Of a DNA stretch of 12,150 nt, positions 1-7,378 are shown in pieces. A program made the translations under genes and the position numbers. Origin of the DNA: an uncultured Oscillospiraceae bacterium (GTDB lineage: Bacteria > Bacillota > Clostridia > Oscillospirales > Oscillospiraceae); the NCBI GenBank assembly GCA_944385775.1, contig CALWYM010000119.1:1-12150 (forward strand). Direction: 5' to 3'. The first letter of the stretch is position 1. Each line of letters opens with the position of its first letter. Under the pieces are notes generated by a model. It ran no database searches and was not told the DNA's origin. It saw only the letters and a list, made by a program, of their open reading frames with translations.

Positions 1-1
1 G

Positions 2-1066
2 GACGACCCACTTGCGTTGGGGGCTGTGGACAGGCTGAGCCAGATTGGTATTCCGTGCTTCGGACCTGAGCAAAAGGCTGCGATTATAGAGAGCAGCAAG
101 GTTTTTTCAAAAAACCTTATGAAAAAATACGGGATACCTACCGCAAGGTATGAGGTGTTCGACGATATGGATAAGGCTCTCAGATACCTTGAGACTGCCC
201 CTATCCCCACTGTTATAAAGGCTGACGGTCTTGCTCTCGGCAAAGGAGTTACTGTTGCGATGACTAGAGAGGAAGCTGTGAAGGCTGTCCACGCCGCAAT
301 GGAGGACAAGGTTTTCGGCGCCAGCGGAAATACTATAGTAATAGAGGAGTATTTGGAGGGTCCGGAGGTTTCTGTGCTGTCCTTTACCGACGGTAAAACT
401 ATTGTCCCAATGGTTTCCAGCATGGACCACAAGAGAGCCCATGACGGCGATGAGGGACCCAATACCGGCGGAATGGGAACCGTTGCGCCGAACCCGTACT
501 ACACAAAAGAGGTTGCGGAGCGCTGCATGAGGGAAATCTTCCTTCCCACCGTCAAGGCTATGAACGAGGAAGGACGTACCTTTAAGGGTTGTCTTTACTT
601 CGGGCTTATGATAACAAAGGACGGTCCAAAGGTGATTGAATATAACTGCCGTTTTGGTGATCCTGAAACTCAGGTGGTGTTGCCCCTGCTGGAAAGCGAT
701 TTGCTCACCGTTATGATGGCGACGACAAACGGTACCCTCGGCGAGACTGAGGTGAGATTCTCGAAGAAAAACGCCTGCTGTGTGGTTCTGGCGTCTAAGG
801 GATACCCGGTAAAATATGAAAGCGGTTTTCCCATTGAGCTTCCGGCGAAAGAGGAAAACAGGGAAATCTATGTGGCCGGGGCGGATCTTAAGGACGGAAC
901 TCTTGTAAGCCATGGCGGACGTGTGCTTGGCGTGACGGCAGTGGAGGATACGCTGGAAGACGCTGTAAAGGGCGCGTATGAATATGCAAAAAAGGTGAAA
1001 TTTGAAAACGGATTCTGCCGCAGTGATATTGGCAAGAGAGCTTTAGCGGCCGGGAAGGAGAACTAA
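2..1066 (+). CDS. purD: Phosphoribosylamine-glycine ligase (GAR synthetase), 5'-truncated by the window edge
   Basis: PurD joins 5-phosphoribosylamine and glycine with ATP to make glycinamide ribonucleotide, step 2 of purine synthesis, in the cytoplasm. The frame is open from base 2 and already reads DDPLALGAVDRL, a stretch that lies inside the N-terminal domain of PurD. The true start is therefore outside the window, and roughly 65-70 residues are missing compared with the usual ~420. The visible 354 residues carry the ATP-grasp core: KADGLALGKGV, the EEYLEGPEVS strand, the DHKRAHDGDEGPNTGGMG loop, and the metal/ATP site IEYNCRFGDPETQ. The C-terminal PurD domain follows to the TAA at 1064-1066. 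The TTG at 17 is an internal Leu codon, not a start. purL begins 5 nt after the stop and its ribosome site lies inside the purD 3' end, so the two are co-transcribed and probably translationally coupled. The family assignment is secure. Confidence 0.97.
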   Translation, partial: DDPLALGAVDRLSQIGIPCFGPEQKAAIIESSKVFSKNLMKKYGIPTARYEVFDDMDKALRYLETAPIPTVIKADGLALGKGVTVAMTREEAVKAVHAAMEDKVFGASGNTIVIEEYLEGPEVSVLSFTDGKTIVPMVSSMDHKRAHDGDEGPNTGGMGTVAPNPYYTKEVAERCMREIFLPTVKAMNEEGRTFKGCLYFGLMITKDGPKVIEYNCRFGDPETQVVLPLLESDLLTVMMATTNGTLGETEVRFSKKNACCVVLASKGYPVKYESGFPIELPAKEENREIYVAGADLKDGTLVSHGGRVLGVTAVEDTLEDAVKGAYEYAKKVKFENGFCRSDIGKRALAAGKEN

Positions 1067-1071
1067 TCAGC

Positions 1072-4000
1072 ATGGTTTTCAGGATTTTTGTGGAGAAAAA
1101 GCAGGGGCTTCGCATAGAGGCTGAAAAGCTCTATTCAGACGTTACCCAGCTTTTGGGTATTTCCTCTGTTGATGAAATTCGTATGCTTAACCGCTACGAT
1201 GTTGAGGGTATTGATGAGGAGCTTTTCAAACGCAGCTGCAGTACGGTTTTCTCCGAGCCGCAGCTTGATGACGTTTCCTTTGAGCTTAAGTGTGACGGCT
1301 ACAAGGTTTTTGCCGTTGAGTATCTCCCCGGTCAGTTTGACCAGCGGGCGGATTCGGCGGCACAGTGTATTCAGATAATTTCCCAGGGTGAGAGACCTCT
1401 TGTTCATTCGGCAAAGGTATATATGATAAAGGGAAATGTGTCTGATGGTGAGCTTGAGCACATTAAAAAATACGTTATAAACCCCGTTGAGGCAAGGGAG
1501 GCTTCCCTTGGAACATATGAGACTCTCAAAACCGTGTATGATATTCCCACAAAGGTTGAGACGCTGACGGGTTTCTGTCAGCTTCAGCATGACGGAATTG
1601 AGGAGTTTGTGAAAAAGTATGACCTTGCAATGGACGCTGACGACCTTATGTTCTGTCGTGACTATTTTATCAGCGAGGGCAGGGAGCCTACCATTACTGA
1701 GATACGAATGATAGACACATACTGGTCAGATCATTGTCGTCACACCACTTTCCTTACGGAAATAGATTCAGTATCCTTTGAAAACCCCGAAGTGGAGCAG
1801 GAATATAAAAATTACCTGAAGATGCGTGAGGAATCGGGAGACAAGAAGCCCATCTGTCTTATGGATATGGCGACCATCGGCGCAAGGTACCTTAAGAAAA
1901 AGGGGCTACTCACAAAGCTTGACGAATCTGACGAAATTAACGCCTGCACTGTTAAAATGAACATTACAGTGGACGGGGAGGAGCAGCCCTGGTTACTTCT
2001 CTTCAAAAACGAGACTCATAACCACCCGACCGAAATTGAGCCTTTCGGCGGCGCTGCTACCTGTATTGGCGGAGCTATAAGAGACCCGCTTTCCGGCAGA
2101 AGCTACGTGTATGCGGCCATGCGTGTTACCGGCGCTGCTGACCCGACTGTTCCGGTAAGTGAGACTATTCCGGGCAAGCTTCCTCAGAGACAGCTTGTTA
2201 CCGGCGCGGCTGCAGGTTACAGCTCCTACGGAAACCAGATCGGTCTTGCTACCGGCATTGTTGATGAGCTTTATCATCCGGGTTATGCAGCAAAGCATAT
2301 GGAAATCGGCGCAGTATTGGGTGCAGCACCTGCGGAAAATGTACGCCGTGAAACTCCGGAGCCGGGCGATATAGTTATTCTGCTTGGCGGTAGGACTGGT
2401 CGTGACGGTATTGGTGGTGCGACTGGCTCCTCAAAGGCACACGATTCCCACTCTGTGGAGACCTGTGGCGCAGAGGTTCAAAAAGGTAACGCACCGGAGG
2501 AACGTAAGCTTCAGAGGCTGTTCCGCAATCCGTTGGCCACAAAGCTGATTAAGCGCTGCAATGACTTTGGCGCAGGCGGTGTTTCAGTTGCCGTAGGAGA
2601 GCTTGCCGATGGACTTAAGATAGATTTAAATGCTGTTCCGAAAAAATACGATGGTCTTGACGGTACGGAGCTTGCTATAAGCGAAAGCCAGGAAAGAATG
2701 GCTGTCGTTGTTGCGCCTGAGGACGAAAAGAAATTTATGGACCTGGCGGACAGCGAAAACCTTGAGGCTACGAGAATTGCCGTTGTTACTGAGGAAAAGC
2801 GCCTTGTTATGGAGTGGAATGGAAATACAATTGTTGATGTCTCCAGGGATTTTCTCAATACTAACGGCGCTCCGAAGCACATAACTGTTGAAGCTGTACC
2901 GTCGGAGAGCTATGAGAGGACAGTTACCGGAAGCTTCCGTGATAATATGCTGACCATGGCCAGTGACCTTAACGTGTGCTCAAAGAGAGGTCTTTCTGAG
3001 CGCTTTGACTCTACTATCGGCGCAGCCAGCCTGCTTATGCCTTTCGGTGGAAAATACCAGCTTACGCCGATTCAGGCAATGGCACACAGAATTCCTGTTG
3101 AAAAAGGCAAGACAGATAGCTGCTCCTTTATGGCGTGGGGTTATAACCCGACTATTACCGAGAAGAATCCCTTTGACGGCGCTTACCTGGCAGTGGTAGA
3201 ATCAATTTCAAAGCTTATTGCCACAGGCGCCAGCTTTGAGGATACTTACCTGACCTTCCAGGAGTATTTCCATAAACCCGGCGCGGATCCAAAGAGATGG
3301 GGTCAGCCCATGAGTGCGCTTTTAGGCGCTGTAAAGGCTCAGAGAGAACTGGGCGTAGGGTCGATCGGCGGTAAAGATTCAATGAGCGGAACCTTTGAAA
3401 ATCTTGACGTTCCGCCAACCCTTGTCTCCTTTGCAGTAACTACCGGTGTTGAGAGCGATGTAGTATCTCCGGAGTTTAAGGGAGAAGGTCATAATGTTGC
3501 TGTTATTAAGCCCAGCACAGATGAAAAGGGCAGACCTGAGGCGGAAAGCCTTAAAAAATGTTTTGATCTGGTAACGGAGCTTGTGAGAAGCGGAAAAGCT
3601 CTTGCTGTCTACACTCCGGGCTACGGCGGAATTGCAGAGGCTGTTATGAAGATGTGCTTCGGAAATAAGCTTGGATTCGCCTTTGCTGACGGCATATCAT
3701 TAAATGAGCTTTTCGGATACAGCTATGGTTGCTTTATTGTGGAGCTCTCCGGGGAAAAAGACTTTGAGGGAGAGATTCTCGGACAAACTACAAGTGAGCA
3801 AACTATCTGCTTCTCTGGTGAAAAGGTTTCCGTGGAGGAGCTTCTTGAAGCGTATGAGAGCAAGCTTGAGGGAGTGTATCCCACCAAAGCGGGCAAGCTT
3901 AAACACGTGCCTGTGTATGACTTTACTGCCTGCAAGAGAACTGCTCCGGCAGTTAAGACGGCAGTTCCCAGAGTGCTTATTCCTGTGTTCCCCGGTACGA

Positions 4001-4758
4001 ACTGTGAGTTTGATACAGCCAGAGCCTTTAGAGAGGCAGGGGCGGAGCCGGAGATTTTCGTAATACGCAATATGAGCTCGGCAGCTATTTCCGAAAGTGT
4101 GGAAAGCTTCTCTAGGAAGGTTGAGGACAGTCAGATAGTGTTTATACCCGGCGGATTCTCCGGCGGTGACGAGCCTGACGGTTCAGGTAAGTTTATAACA
4201 GCTTTCTTCAGAAATGCGGCTGTCAAAGAGGCGGTTACACGGCTTCTTGAGCACAGGGATGGTCTTATGGGCGGAATTTGCAACGGTTTCCAGGCCCTTA
4301 TAAAGCTTGGTCTTGTGCCCTATGGCAAGATTATAGATACAGACGAGAGCTGCCCGACCCTTACCTTTAATACTATTGGTCGTCACCAGTCACGTCTTGT
4401 CCGCACAAGGGTTGCTTCAAATATGTCACCATGGCTTATGGAGACTAACCCGGGAGAGATTTATACCGTTCCGATTTCCCATGGAGAGGGGCGTTTCCTG
4501 GCTTCAGCCCAGCTTGTGGCGCAGCTCGCCCAGCACGGTCAGATCGCAACACAGTATGTTGATGAAAACGGTAAGCCTACCATGGATATTTCATACAATC
4601 CTAACGGCTCTGTGGACGCTATCGAGGGAATTACTTCTCCCGATGGTCGTGTTCTCGGTAAGATGGGTCACACGGAGCGTGTGGGCGGTCTTTACAGAAA
4701 CGTGCCAGGTAATTATGACATGAAGCTGTTTAAATCGGCTGTTAAGTATTTTAAGTAA
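1072..4758 (+). CDS. purL: Phosphoribosylformylglycinamidine synthase, single-chain (synthetase plus glutaminase)
   Basis: This enzyme converts FGAR, glutamine and ATP to FGAM, step 4 of purine synthesis. At 1228 residues it is the large form, with the PurS-like, synthetase and PurQ-like glutaminase parts on one chain, unlike the three-subunit PurSLQ enzyme of Bacillus. In order: an N-terminal PurS-like domain; the linker motif WSDHCRH at 218-224; the first AIRS-like half with NETHNHP at 313-319 and GRTGRDGIGG around 441-450; GAGGVSVAVGELADG; the second half with SIGGKDSMSG; and the class I glutaminase from about residue 965 (RVLIPVFPGTNCEFD). The glutaminase triad is visible as Cys1070 in GGICNGF and His1137/Glu1139 in SHGEGRF. 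The ATG at 1072 has AAGGAG at 1055-1060, within purD, about 11 nt upstream. It follows purD by 5 nt and is followed by a strong terminator, so it is the last gene of the operon. All expected catalytic residues are intact. Confidence 0.98.
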   Translation: MVFRIFVEKKQGLRIEAEKLYSDVTQLLGISSVDEIRMLNRYDVEGIDEELFKRSCSTVFSEPQLDDVSFELKCDGYKVFAVEYLPGQFDQRADSAAQCIQIISQGERPLVHSAKVYMIKGNVSDGELEHIKKYVINPVEAREASLGTYETLKTVYDIPTKVETLTGFCQLQHDGIEEFVKKYDLAMDADDLMFCRDYFISEGREPTITEIRMIDTYWSDHCRHTTFLTEIDSVSFENPEVEQEYKNYLKMREESGDKKPICLMDMATIGARYLKKKGLLTKLDESDEINACTVKMNITVDGEEQPWLLLFKNETHNHPTEIEPFGGAATCIGGAIRDPLSGRSYVYAAMRVTGAADPTVPVSETIPGKLPQRQLVTGAAAGYSSYGNQIGLATGIVDELYHPGYAAKHMEIGAVLGAAPAENVRRETPEPGDIVILLGGRTGRDGIGGATGSSKAHDSHSVETCGAEVQKGNAPEERKLQRLFRNPLATKLIKRCNDFGAGGVSVAVGELADGLKIDLNAVPKKYDGLDGTELAISESQERMAVVVAPEDEKKFMDLADSENLEATRIAVVTEEKRLVMEWNGNTIVDVSRDFLNTNGAPKHITVEAVPSESYERTVTGSFRDNMLTMASDLNVCSKRGLSERFDSTIGAASLLMPFGGKYQLTPIQAMAHRIPVEKGKTDSCSFMAWGYNPTITEKNPFDGAYLAVVESISKLIATGASFEDTYLTFQEYFHKPGADPKRWGQPMSALLGAVKAQRELGVGSIGGKDSMSGTFENLDVPPTLVSFAVTTGVESDVVSPEFKGEGHNVAVIKPSTDEKGRPEAESLKKCFDLVTELVRSGKALAVYTPGYGGIAEAVMKMCFGNKLGFAFADGISLNELFGYSYGCFIVELSGEKDFEGEILGQTTSEQTICFSGEKVSVEELLEAYESKLEGVYPTKAGKLKHVPVYDFTACKRTAPAVKTAVPRVLIPVFPGTNCEFDTARAFREAGAEPEIFVIRNMSSAAISESVESFSRKVEDSQIVFIPGGFSGGDEPDGSGKFITAFFRNAAVKEAVTRLLEHRDGLMGGICNGFQALIKLGLVPYGKIIDTDESCPTLTFNTIGRHQSRLVRTRVASNMSPWLMETNPGEIYTVPISHGEGRFLASAQLVAQLAQHGQIATQYVDENGKPTMDISYNPNGSVDAIEGITSPDGRVLGKMGHTERVGGLYRNVPGNYDMKLFKSAVKYFK

Positions 4759-4765
4759 ATTTTCT

Positions 4766-4806
4766 CATACCCCTTTTCACTGAAACGTGAAAAGGGGTAT
4801 GTTTTT
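4766..4806 (+). terminator. Rho-independent terminator of the purine operon
   Basis: A perfect 15-bp stem (4766-4780 with 4787-4801) closes a 6-nt loop TGAAAC and runs into TTTTT at 4802-4806, starting 8 nt after the purL stop. It ends the purD-purL transcript ahead of the tRNA unit. Confidence 0.93.
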
Positions 4807-4888
4807 CTCTTTTCATATTGTAGGTTAATTTCAACAAAAATAAATTAGTATATAAATAGTTTTTTTACGTGGAAATATTAAAAAGTTG

Positions 4889-4917
4889 TTGACTTTTTAA
4901 TTACTATGTAGTAATAT
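4889..4917 (+). promoter_or_regulatory. Sigma-A-type promoter of the tRNA unit
   Basis: TTGACT at 4889-4894 and TAATAT at 4912-4917 are separated by 17 nt, each one mismatch from consensus. The stretch upstream (about 4840-4888) is very AT-rich with A and T runs and could act as an UP element, as expected for a stable-RNA promoter. Predicted transcription start is near 4924, about 23 nt before the first tRNA. Confidence 0.82.
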
Positions 4918-4946
4918 AAATAAGCGCTTTGATGAGCGTCCAGTTT

Positions 4947-5023
4947 GGCCGAGTAGTTCAGCTGGTTAGAACGCCAGCCTGTCACGCTGGAGGTCGAGGG
5001 TTCGAGCCCCTTCTCGGTCGCCA
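4947..5023 (+). tRNA. tRNA-Asp (anticodon GTC)
   Basis: A full cloverleaf of 77 nt with encoded CCA. The acceptor stem GGCCGAG pairs with CTCGGTC (one G-U pair) and the discriminator base is G5020. The anticodon stem CCAGC/GCTGG encloses GTC at 4981-4983, and the T arm contains TTCGAGC. It is transcribed together with the tRNA-Thr that starts 4 nt after its CCA ends. Confidence 0.97.
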
Positions 5024-5026
5024 TAT

Positions 5027-5102
<76 letters not shown>

Positions 5103-5106
5103 GAAG

Positions 5107-5142
5107 AAAAGCACTTGAAACTTCGGTTTCAAGTGCTTTTTT
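5107..5142 (+). terminator. Rho-independent terminator of the tRNA unit, UUCG tetraloop
   Basis: A perfect 15-bp stem (5107-5121 with 5126-5140) is capped by C(TTCG)G, the exceptionally stable UUCG tetraloop. The T run at 5137-5142 overlaps the end of the stem. It begins 4 nt after the CCA of tRNA-Thr. Confidence 0.93.
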
Positions 5143-5235
5143 GATTTTACTCATGATATACGTTTTTTTGCTTTAACCTTTTCGCAAATTTTTTTGTATC
5201 CAGAATATGCTGTTACAGGTTAGTCTGAAAAAATC

Positions 5236-5240
5236 AGGAG
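5236..5240 (+). promoter_or_regulatory. Ribosome binding site deciding the acyltransferase start
   Basis: AGGAG lies 5 nt before the ATG at 5246. This selects 5246 over the upstream in-frame ATG at 5207, which has no purine-rich site ahead of it and would add 13 non-conserved residues. Confidence 0.8.
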
Positions 5241-5245
5241 ATTTT

Positions 5246-6262
5246 ATGGAAAATGAACGTTATAGTGGACTGGACGGTTTGCGTGGCATATTGATTTTGG
5301 GAATTATCTTAATGCACATTAATATTAACGGTGGATTTACGGAAGGTTTCGTATCAAGGGAGATTATAGGTCAGCTAGGAAACCTTTCCTTTATTTTTAT
5401 GGTTATAAGTGCCTTTTCAATGTGCTGCGGTTACTATGAAAAGATTATAAAAAGGGAAATATCGGTAGGGGAATTTTACTCAGGCAGGTATAAAAGGCTG
5501 TTTCTATTCTTTGCACTTATGTGCCTAATTGATTTTGTCCTGTCACCGAGTGGAGCCTCCGCCGCAGAGGTATTTGCAAACCTTACTTTGTGCTTTGGAC
5601 TGCTTCCGAACCCTTCCTTTCAGGTTATCGGAGTTGGCTGGTTTGTGGGTCTAGTTTTCGTCTTTTATATTGCGTTTCCTTTTTTCTGCTATCTTATGTC
5701 GTCTAAATTGCGGTGTTGGGTCAGCTTTATAGCCGCAGTTATAATGAATCTTCTCTGCGAGCATTACTTTTTCAAAAATAGTTTTATTGGCGCTTTTAGT
5801 TTTGATTATAGGGCAAATATGGTCTATTCTGCAGCGTTTTTTGTTTTAGGTGGGCTTTTGTATGTTTACCGAAAAAGGATCGAGAAGGTTTCAAATAACA
5901 ATTCACCGGTTATTCTTGCTGTGTTGGTTATTTTTACTGCGGTTTATATTTTCTTTTTCAAAACAGTTTTCACCCGGCTTATAATTGCCGGCTTGGTTAC
6001 AGTCTACGGAATGGGGAAGGGAAGAAGAATACTGGGTTCAAAGGCGGCAAGATTTCTGGGCGGCATAAGCTATGAGATGTATCTTTGCCACATGATGTTT
6101 TACAGGGTGCTGGAGATAACGGGAGTTATAGACAGACTTTCGGTCGGGTGGATTAGCTGTGCAGCGGTTTTCCTTATTGTGGTGGTAGCCAGTATGGTTT
6201 TCTCATTGGCTGTTCGTTCTGTTTTTAAATTTTTCAGAGGAAAAGTAAGGGGAAAAGCGTAA
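5246..6262 (+). CDS. Membrane acyltransferase, acyltransferase-3 (OafA/WecH-like) family
   Basis: Integral membrane O-acyltransferases of this family move acetyl or other acyl groups onto cell-surface sugars, peptidoglycan, lipids or small molecules; the substrate here cannot be read from the sequence. The 338-residue protein opens with YSGLDGLRGILILGIILMH, the family's N-terminal signature, with Arg13 and the likely catalytic His24 in the first membrane helix. FMVISAFSM (51-59) matches the usual FFxISGFxx, GEFYSGRYKRLF (75-86) the F-x-x-R-x-x-R-L motif, GWFVGLVFVFYIAFP (131-145) the W-S/F-x-x-x-E/x-F-Y-x-x-F-P region, and LGGISYEMYLCH (271-282) the C-terminal LGxISYxxYLxH. About ten hydrophobic segments fill the chain. 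There is no SGNH esterase domain at the C-terminus. It stands alone directly downstream of the tRNA terminator with no obvious glycosyltransferase neighbour. It looks more AT-rich than the purine genes, so it may be an accessory gene. I see no clear promoter for it. Confidence 0.88.
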   Translation: MENERYSGLDGLRGILILGIILMHININGGFTEGFVSREIIGQLGNLSFIFMVISAFSMCCGYYEKIIKREISVGEFYSGRYKRLFLFFALMCLIDFVLSPSGASAAEVFANLTLCFGLLPNPSFQVIGVGWFVGLVFVFYIAFPFFCYLMSSKLRCWVSFIAAVIMNLLCEHYFFKNSFIGAFSFDYRANMVYSAAFFVLGGLLYVYRKRIEKVSNNNSPVILAVLVIFTAVYIFFFKTVFTRLIIAGLVTVYGMGKGRRILGSKAARFLGGISYEMYLCHMMFYRVLEITGVIDRLSVGWISCAAVFLIVVVASMVFSLAVRSVFKFFRGKVRGKA

Positions 6263-6273
6263 ACGGTTTCGGT

Positions 6274-6302
6274 TTGTATTGCGGCGTTTAGGGTTTTATG
6301 AT
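6274..6302 (+). promoter_or_regulatory. Candidate promoter for the small gene-thiN pair
   Basis: TTGTAT at 6274-6279 and TATGAT at 6297-6302 are exactly 17 nt apart, with a predicted start near 6309, about 36 nt before the GTG start at 6345. There is no terminator after the acyltransferase, so readthrough from it is also possible. Confidence 0.45.
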
Positions 6303-6331
6303 AAGATGAATTGCCGGATGGAATAAACTTT

Positions 6332-6336
6332 AGGAG
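6332..6336 (+). promoter_or_regulatory. Ribosome binding site deciding the start of the small gene
   Basis: AGGAG at 6332-6336 sits 8 nt before GTG at 6345 but only 2 nt before ATG at 6339, and it overlaps the in-frame GTG at 6336. The 8-nt spacing favours a GTG start at 6345; the ATG at 6339 is the alternative. Confidence 0.6.
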
Positions 6337-6344
6337 TGATGACA

Positions 6345-6656
6345 GTGGAAAAATGGCAGGACAGGCTTTGGACGCTGCTTAAGGAGCATGAGGGAAACGA
6401 ATTTGTCACGGCCAAAGGACTTGCCTATTCCTATGTCATAAAAGGCGGAGAGATGTTTGTGAGCCGAAGGACAAAATCTATAACGGCAGCAACGATTTTT
6501 ATGGCGTACAAAAGGGCGGAAGAACTTGAATGGATAGTGACAGGACCTAAAAAGCTGGGAACCTTTGGCGCTTCATATATTTATCCTGTTTTTAAAAAGC
6601 TTGGTATTATAAAAAAAGAACCTGATAAAGTACATGGAGATATTTGTAATGGGTGA
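6345..6656 (+). CDS. Small basic protein of unknown function, encoded with thiN
   Basis: I do not recognise this 103-residue protein. It has no signal peptide or membrane segment and so is probably cytoplasmic. It is rich in Lys and Arg. The N-terminal part (about 1-25) predicts as an amphipathic helix around WQDRLWTLLKEHEG. The middle reads KGLAYSYVIKGGEMFVSRR (about 24-42). It is followed by KSITAATIFMAYKRAEEL, which has the polar-start helix look of a recognition helix, and then GPKKLGTFGASYIYPVF. The compact motif-rich composition suggests a real conserved family, possibly a small nucleic-acid-binding or winged-helix-like protein, but that is only an impression. It ends in TGA at 6654-6656, inside the start region of thiN (8-nt overlap), so the two are co-translated. 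The start is taken as GTG 6345 from the ribosome site spacing. Confidence 0.78.
   Translation: MEKWQDRLWTLLKEHEGNEFVTAKGLAYSYVIKGGEMFVSRRTKSITAATIFMAYKRAEELEWIVTGPKKLGTFGASYIYPVFKKLGIIKKEPDKVHGDICNG
6636..6639 (+). promoter_or_regulatory. Ribosome binding site of thiN, inside the upstream gene
   Basis: GGAG at 6636-6639 lies 9 nt before the ATG at 6649. The earlier in-frame ATG at 6634 lacks a purine-rich site upstream, so 6649 is preferred. Confidence 0.65.
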
Positions 6657-7257
6657 ATTTTATATTTTTGGAGCAGGGGAGTATTACGGGGACTTTCCCG
6701 AAACAGGTAAAGACGATATTATTATAGCTGCCGACGGAGGTTTAAACTATCTTAAAAATGCTGGTATTGAGGCTGACATAATTCTGGGAGACTTTGATTC
6801 ACTTGGGGAGGCTCCGGAGGGGGAGAGGGTAATACGGCTTCCTGTTCATAAGGATGATACCGATACTGGCGCAGCTATTAAGCTGGGTCTTTCAAGAGGA
6901 TACAGTGTGTTTCATATATACGGAGGTACCGGCGGAAGGCTTGACCATACCCTTGCAAATATTAGTTTACTTGCGTATCTTGCTTCAAAAGGTGCGAGAG
7001 GGTACCTTTACGGAAAAGATATTACAATTACGGCTGTTTCGAACTGTGACCTTGTATTTCCTGCGGAAAAGCGAGGGACTGTTTCCGTATTCTCCTATAC
7101 GGAGAAAACTCTTGTGACTTTGAAGGGGCTTGAATATGAGCTTGAGGAATATGAGCTTACAAGCCTTTACCCATTGGGTGTTAGTAATTCATTTGTGGGA
7201 AAAGAAGGGGTTATAAGTACAAAGGACGGAATACTTATAGTTGTGTATCCTACATGA
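6649..7257 (+). CDS. thiN: Thiamine pyrophosphokinase (thiamine diphosphokinase)
   Basis: This cytoplasmic enzyme transfers pyrophosphate from ATP to thiamine, giving thiamine diphosphate (vitamin B1 cofactor) in one step, and so mainly serves salvage of imported thiamine. The 202-residue length fits the bacterial family (about 200-215). Family motifs in order are AADGG at 27-31 and GDFDSLG at 47-53 (metal and ATP site), DDTD at 69-72, GGTGGRLDH at 92-100, and the C-terminal thiamine-binding domain ending with GVSNSF at 177-182. The ATG at 6649 overlaps the upstream unknown gene by 8 nt. No TPP riboswitch is visible ahead of the pair. In Firmicutes thiN often lies downstream of rsgA/rpe; neither is present here. 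Confidence 0.95.
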   Translation: MGEFYIFGAGEYYGDFPETGKDDIIIAADGGLNYLKNAGIEADIILGDFDSLGEAPEGERVIRLPVHKDDTDTGAAIKLGLSRGYSVFHIYGGTGGRLDHTLANISLLAYLASKGARGYLYGKDITITAVSNCDLVFPAEKRGTVSVFSYTEKTLVTLKGLEYELEEYELTSLYPLGVSNSFVGKEGVISTKDGILIVVYPT

Positions 7258-7259
7258 GG

Positions 7260-7287
7260 ACAAATTGTTTCGGTGTGAACAATTTGT
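7260..7287. repeat. 10+10 bp inverted repeat, candidate operator
   Basis: ACAAATTGTT (7260-7269) is repeated perfectly inverted as AACAATTTGT (7278-7287) around 8 nt (TCGGTGTG). Each arm is itself close to the palindrome ACAAATTTGT. The element starts 2 nt after the thiN stop and ends 19 nt before the -35 box of the ABC transporter promoter. It is followed by AAAATGG, not a T run, so it is not a normal terminator. The best reading is a dimeric regulator site for the transporter gene, which is inferred from position and symmetry only. Confidence 0.6.
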
Positions 7288-7306
7288 AAAATGGTGTTGG
7301 ACGTTG

Positions 7307-7335
7307 TTGACCTTTCAGATAGAGAGGTATAATAT
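7307..7335 (+). promoter_or_regulatory. Sigma-A-type promoter of the ABC transporter gene
   Basis: TTGACC at 7307-7312 and TAATAT at 7330-7335 are 17 nt apart. An overlapping perfect TATAAT at 7328-7333 would give a 15-nt spacer. The predicted start is near 7342, leaving a leader of about 37 nt before the ATG at 7379. Confidence 0.75.
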
Positions 7336-7362
7336 AGTACTTTATGAGAATAAAAAGCCAAT

Positions 7363-7371
7363 AGGAAAGGG
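7363..7371 (+). promoter_or_regulatory. Ribosome binding site deciding the ABC transporter start
   Basis: AGGAAAGGG ends 7 nt before the ATG at 7379. The next residues, MLKLTDIVKNYPTG, are the normal N-terminus of a MacB-type ATPase. The in-frame extension back to 7241 would run through the promoter and is rejected. Confidence 0.75.
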
Positions 7372-7378
7372 AAAATTG

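Noticed and set aside
107..913. Long open frame on the minus strand opposite purD (268 codons)
   Set aside because: It lies antisense to conserved ATP-grasp motifs, shows no recognisable domain and has no clear ribosome site; it is a by-product of purD codon use.
5161..5206. Possible promoter for the acyltransferase in the T-rich stretch (TTAACC/TATCCA)
   Set aside because: Both hexamers match consensus poorly, and other pairings give wrong spacing, so I do not call a promoter.
6262..6275. Short tandem CGGTTTCGGTTT repeat after the acyltransferase stop
   Set aside because: Two copies of six bases are too short to mean anything without conservation data.
6621..6630. CCTGATAAAG just before thiN, resembling the ACCTGAT core of a TPP riboswitch
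   Set aside because: It is inside the upstream coding sequence, and the matching CTGAGA element and the TGG-TAATACCA region are missing.
7260..7287. Reading the inverted repeat as a rho-independent terminator of thiN
   Set aside because: The stem is AT-rich with a large loop and is followed by AAAATGG rather than a T run on the plus strand; the minus strand also lacks a T run.
7241..7378. In-frame 46-codon N-terminal extension of the ABC transporter
   Set aside because: It would overlap the thiN end, the inverted repeat and the promoter; the ATG at 7379 has a good ribosome site and matches the usual ATPase N-terminus.
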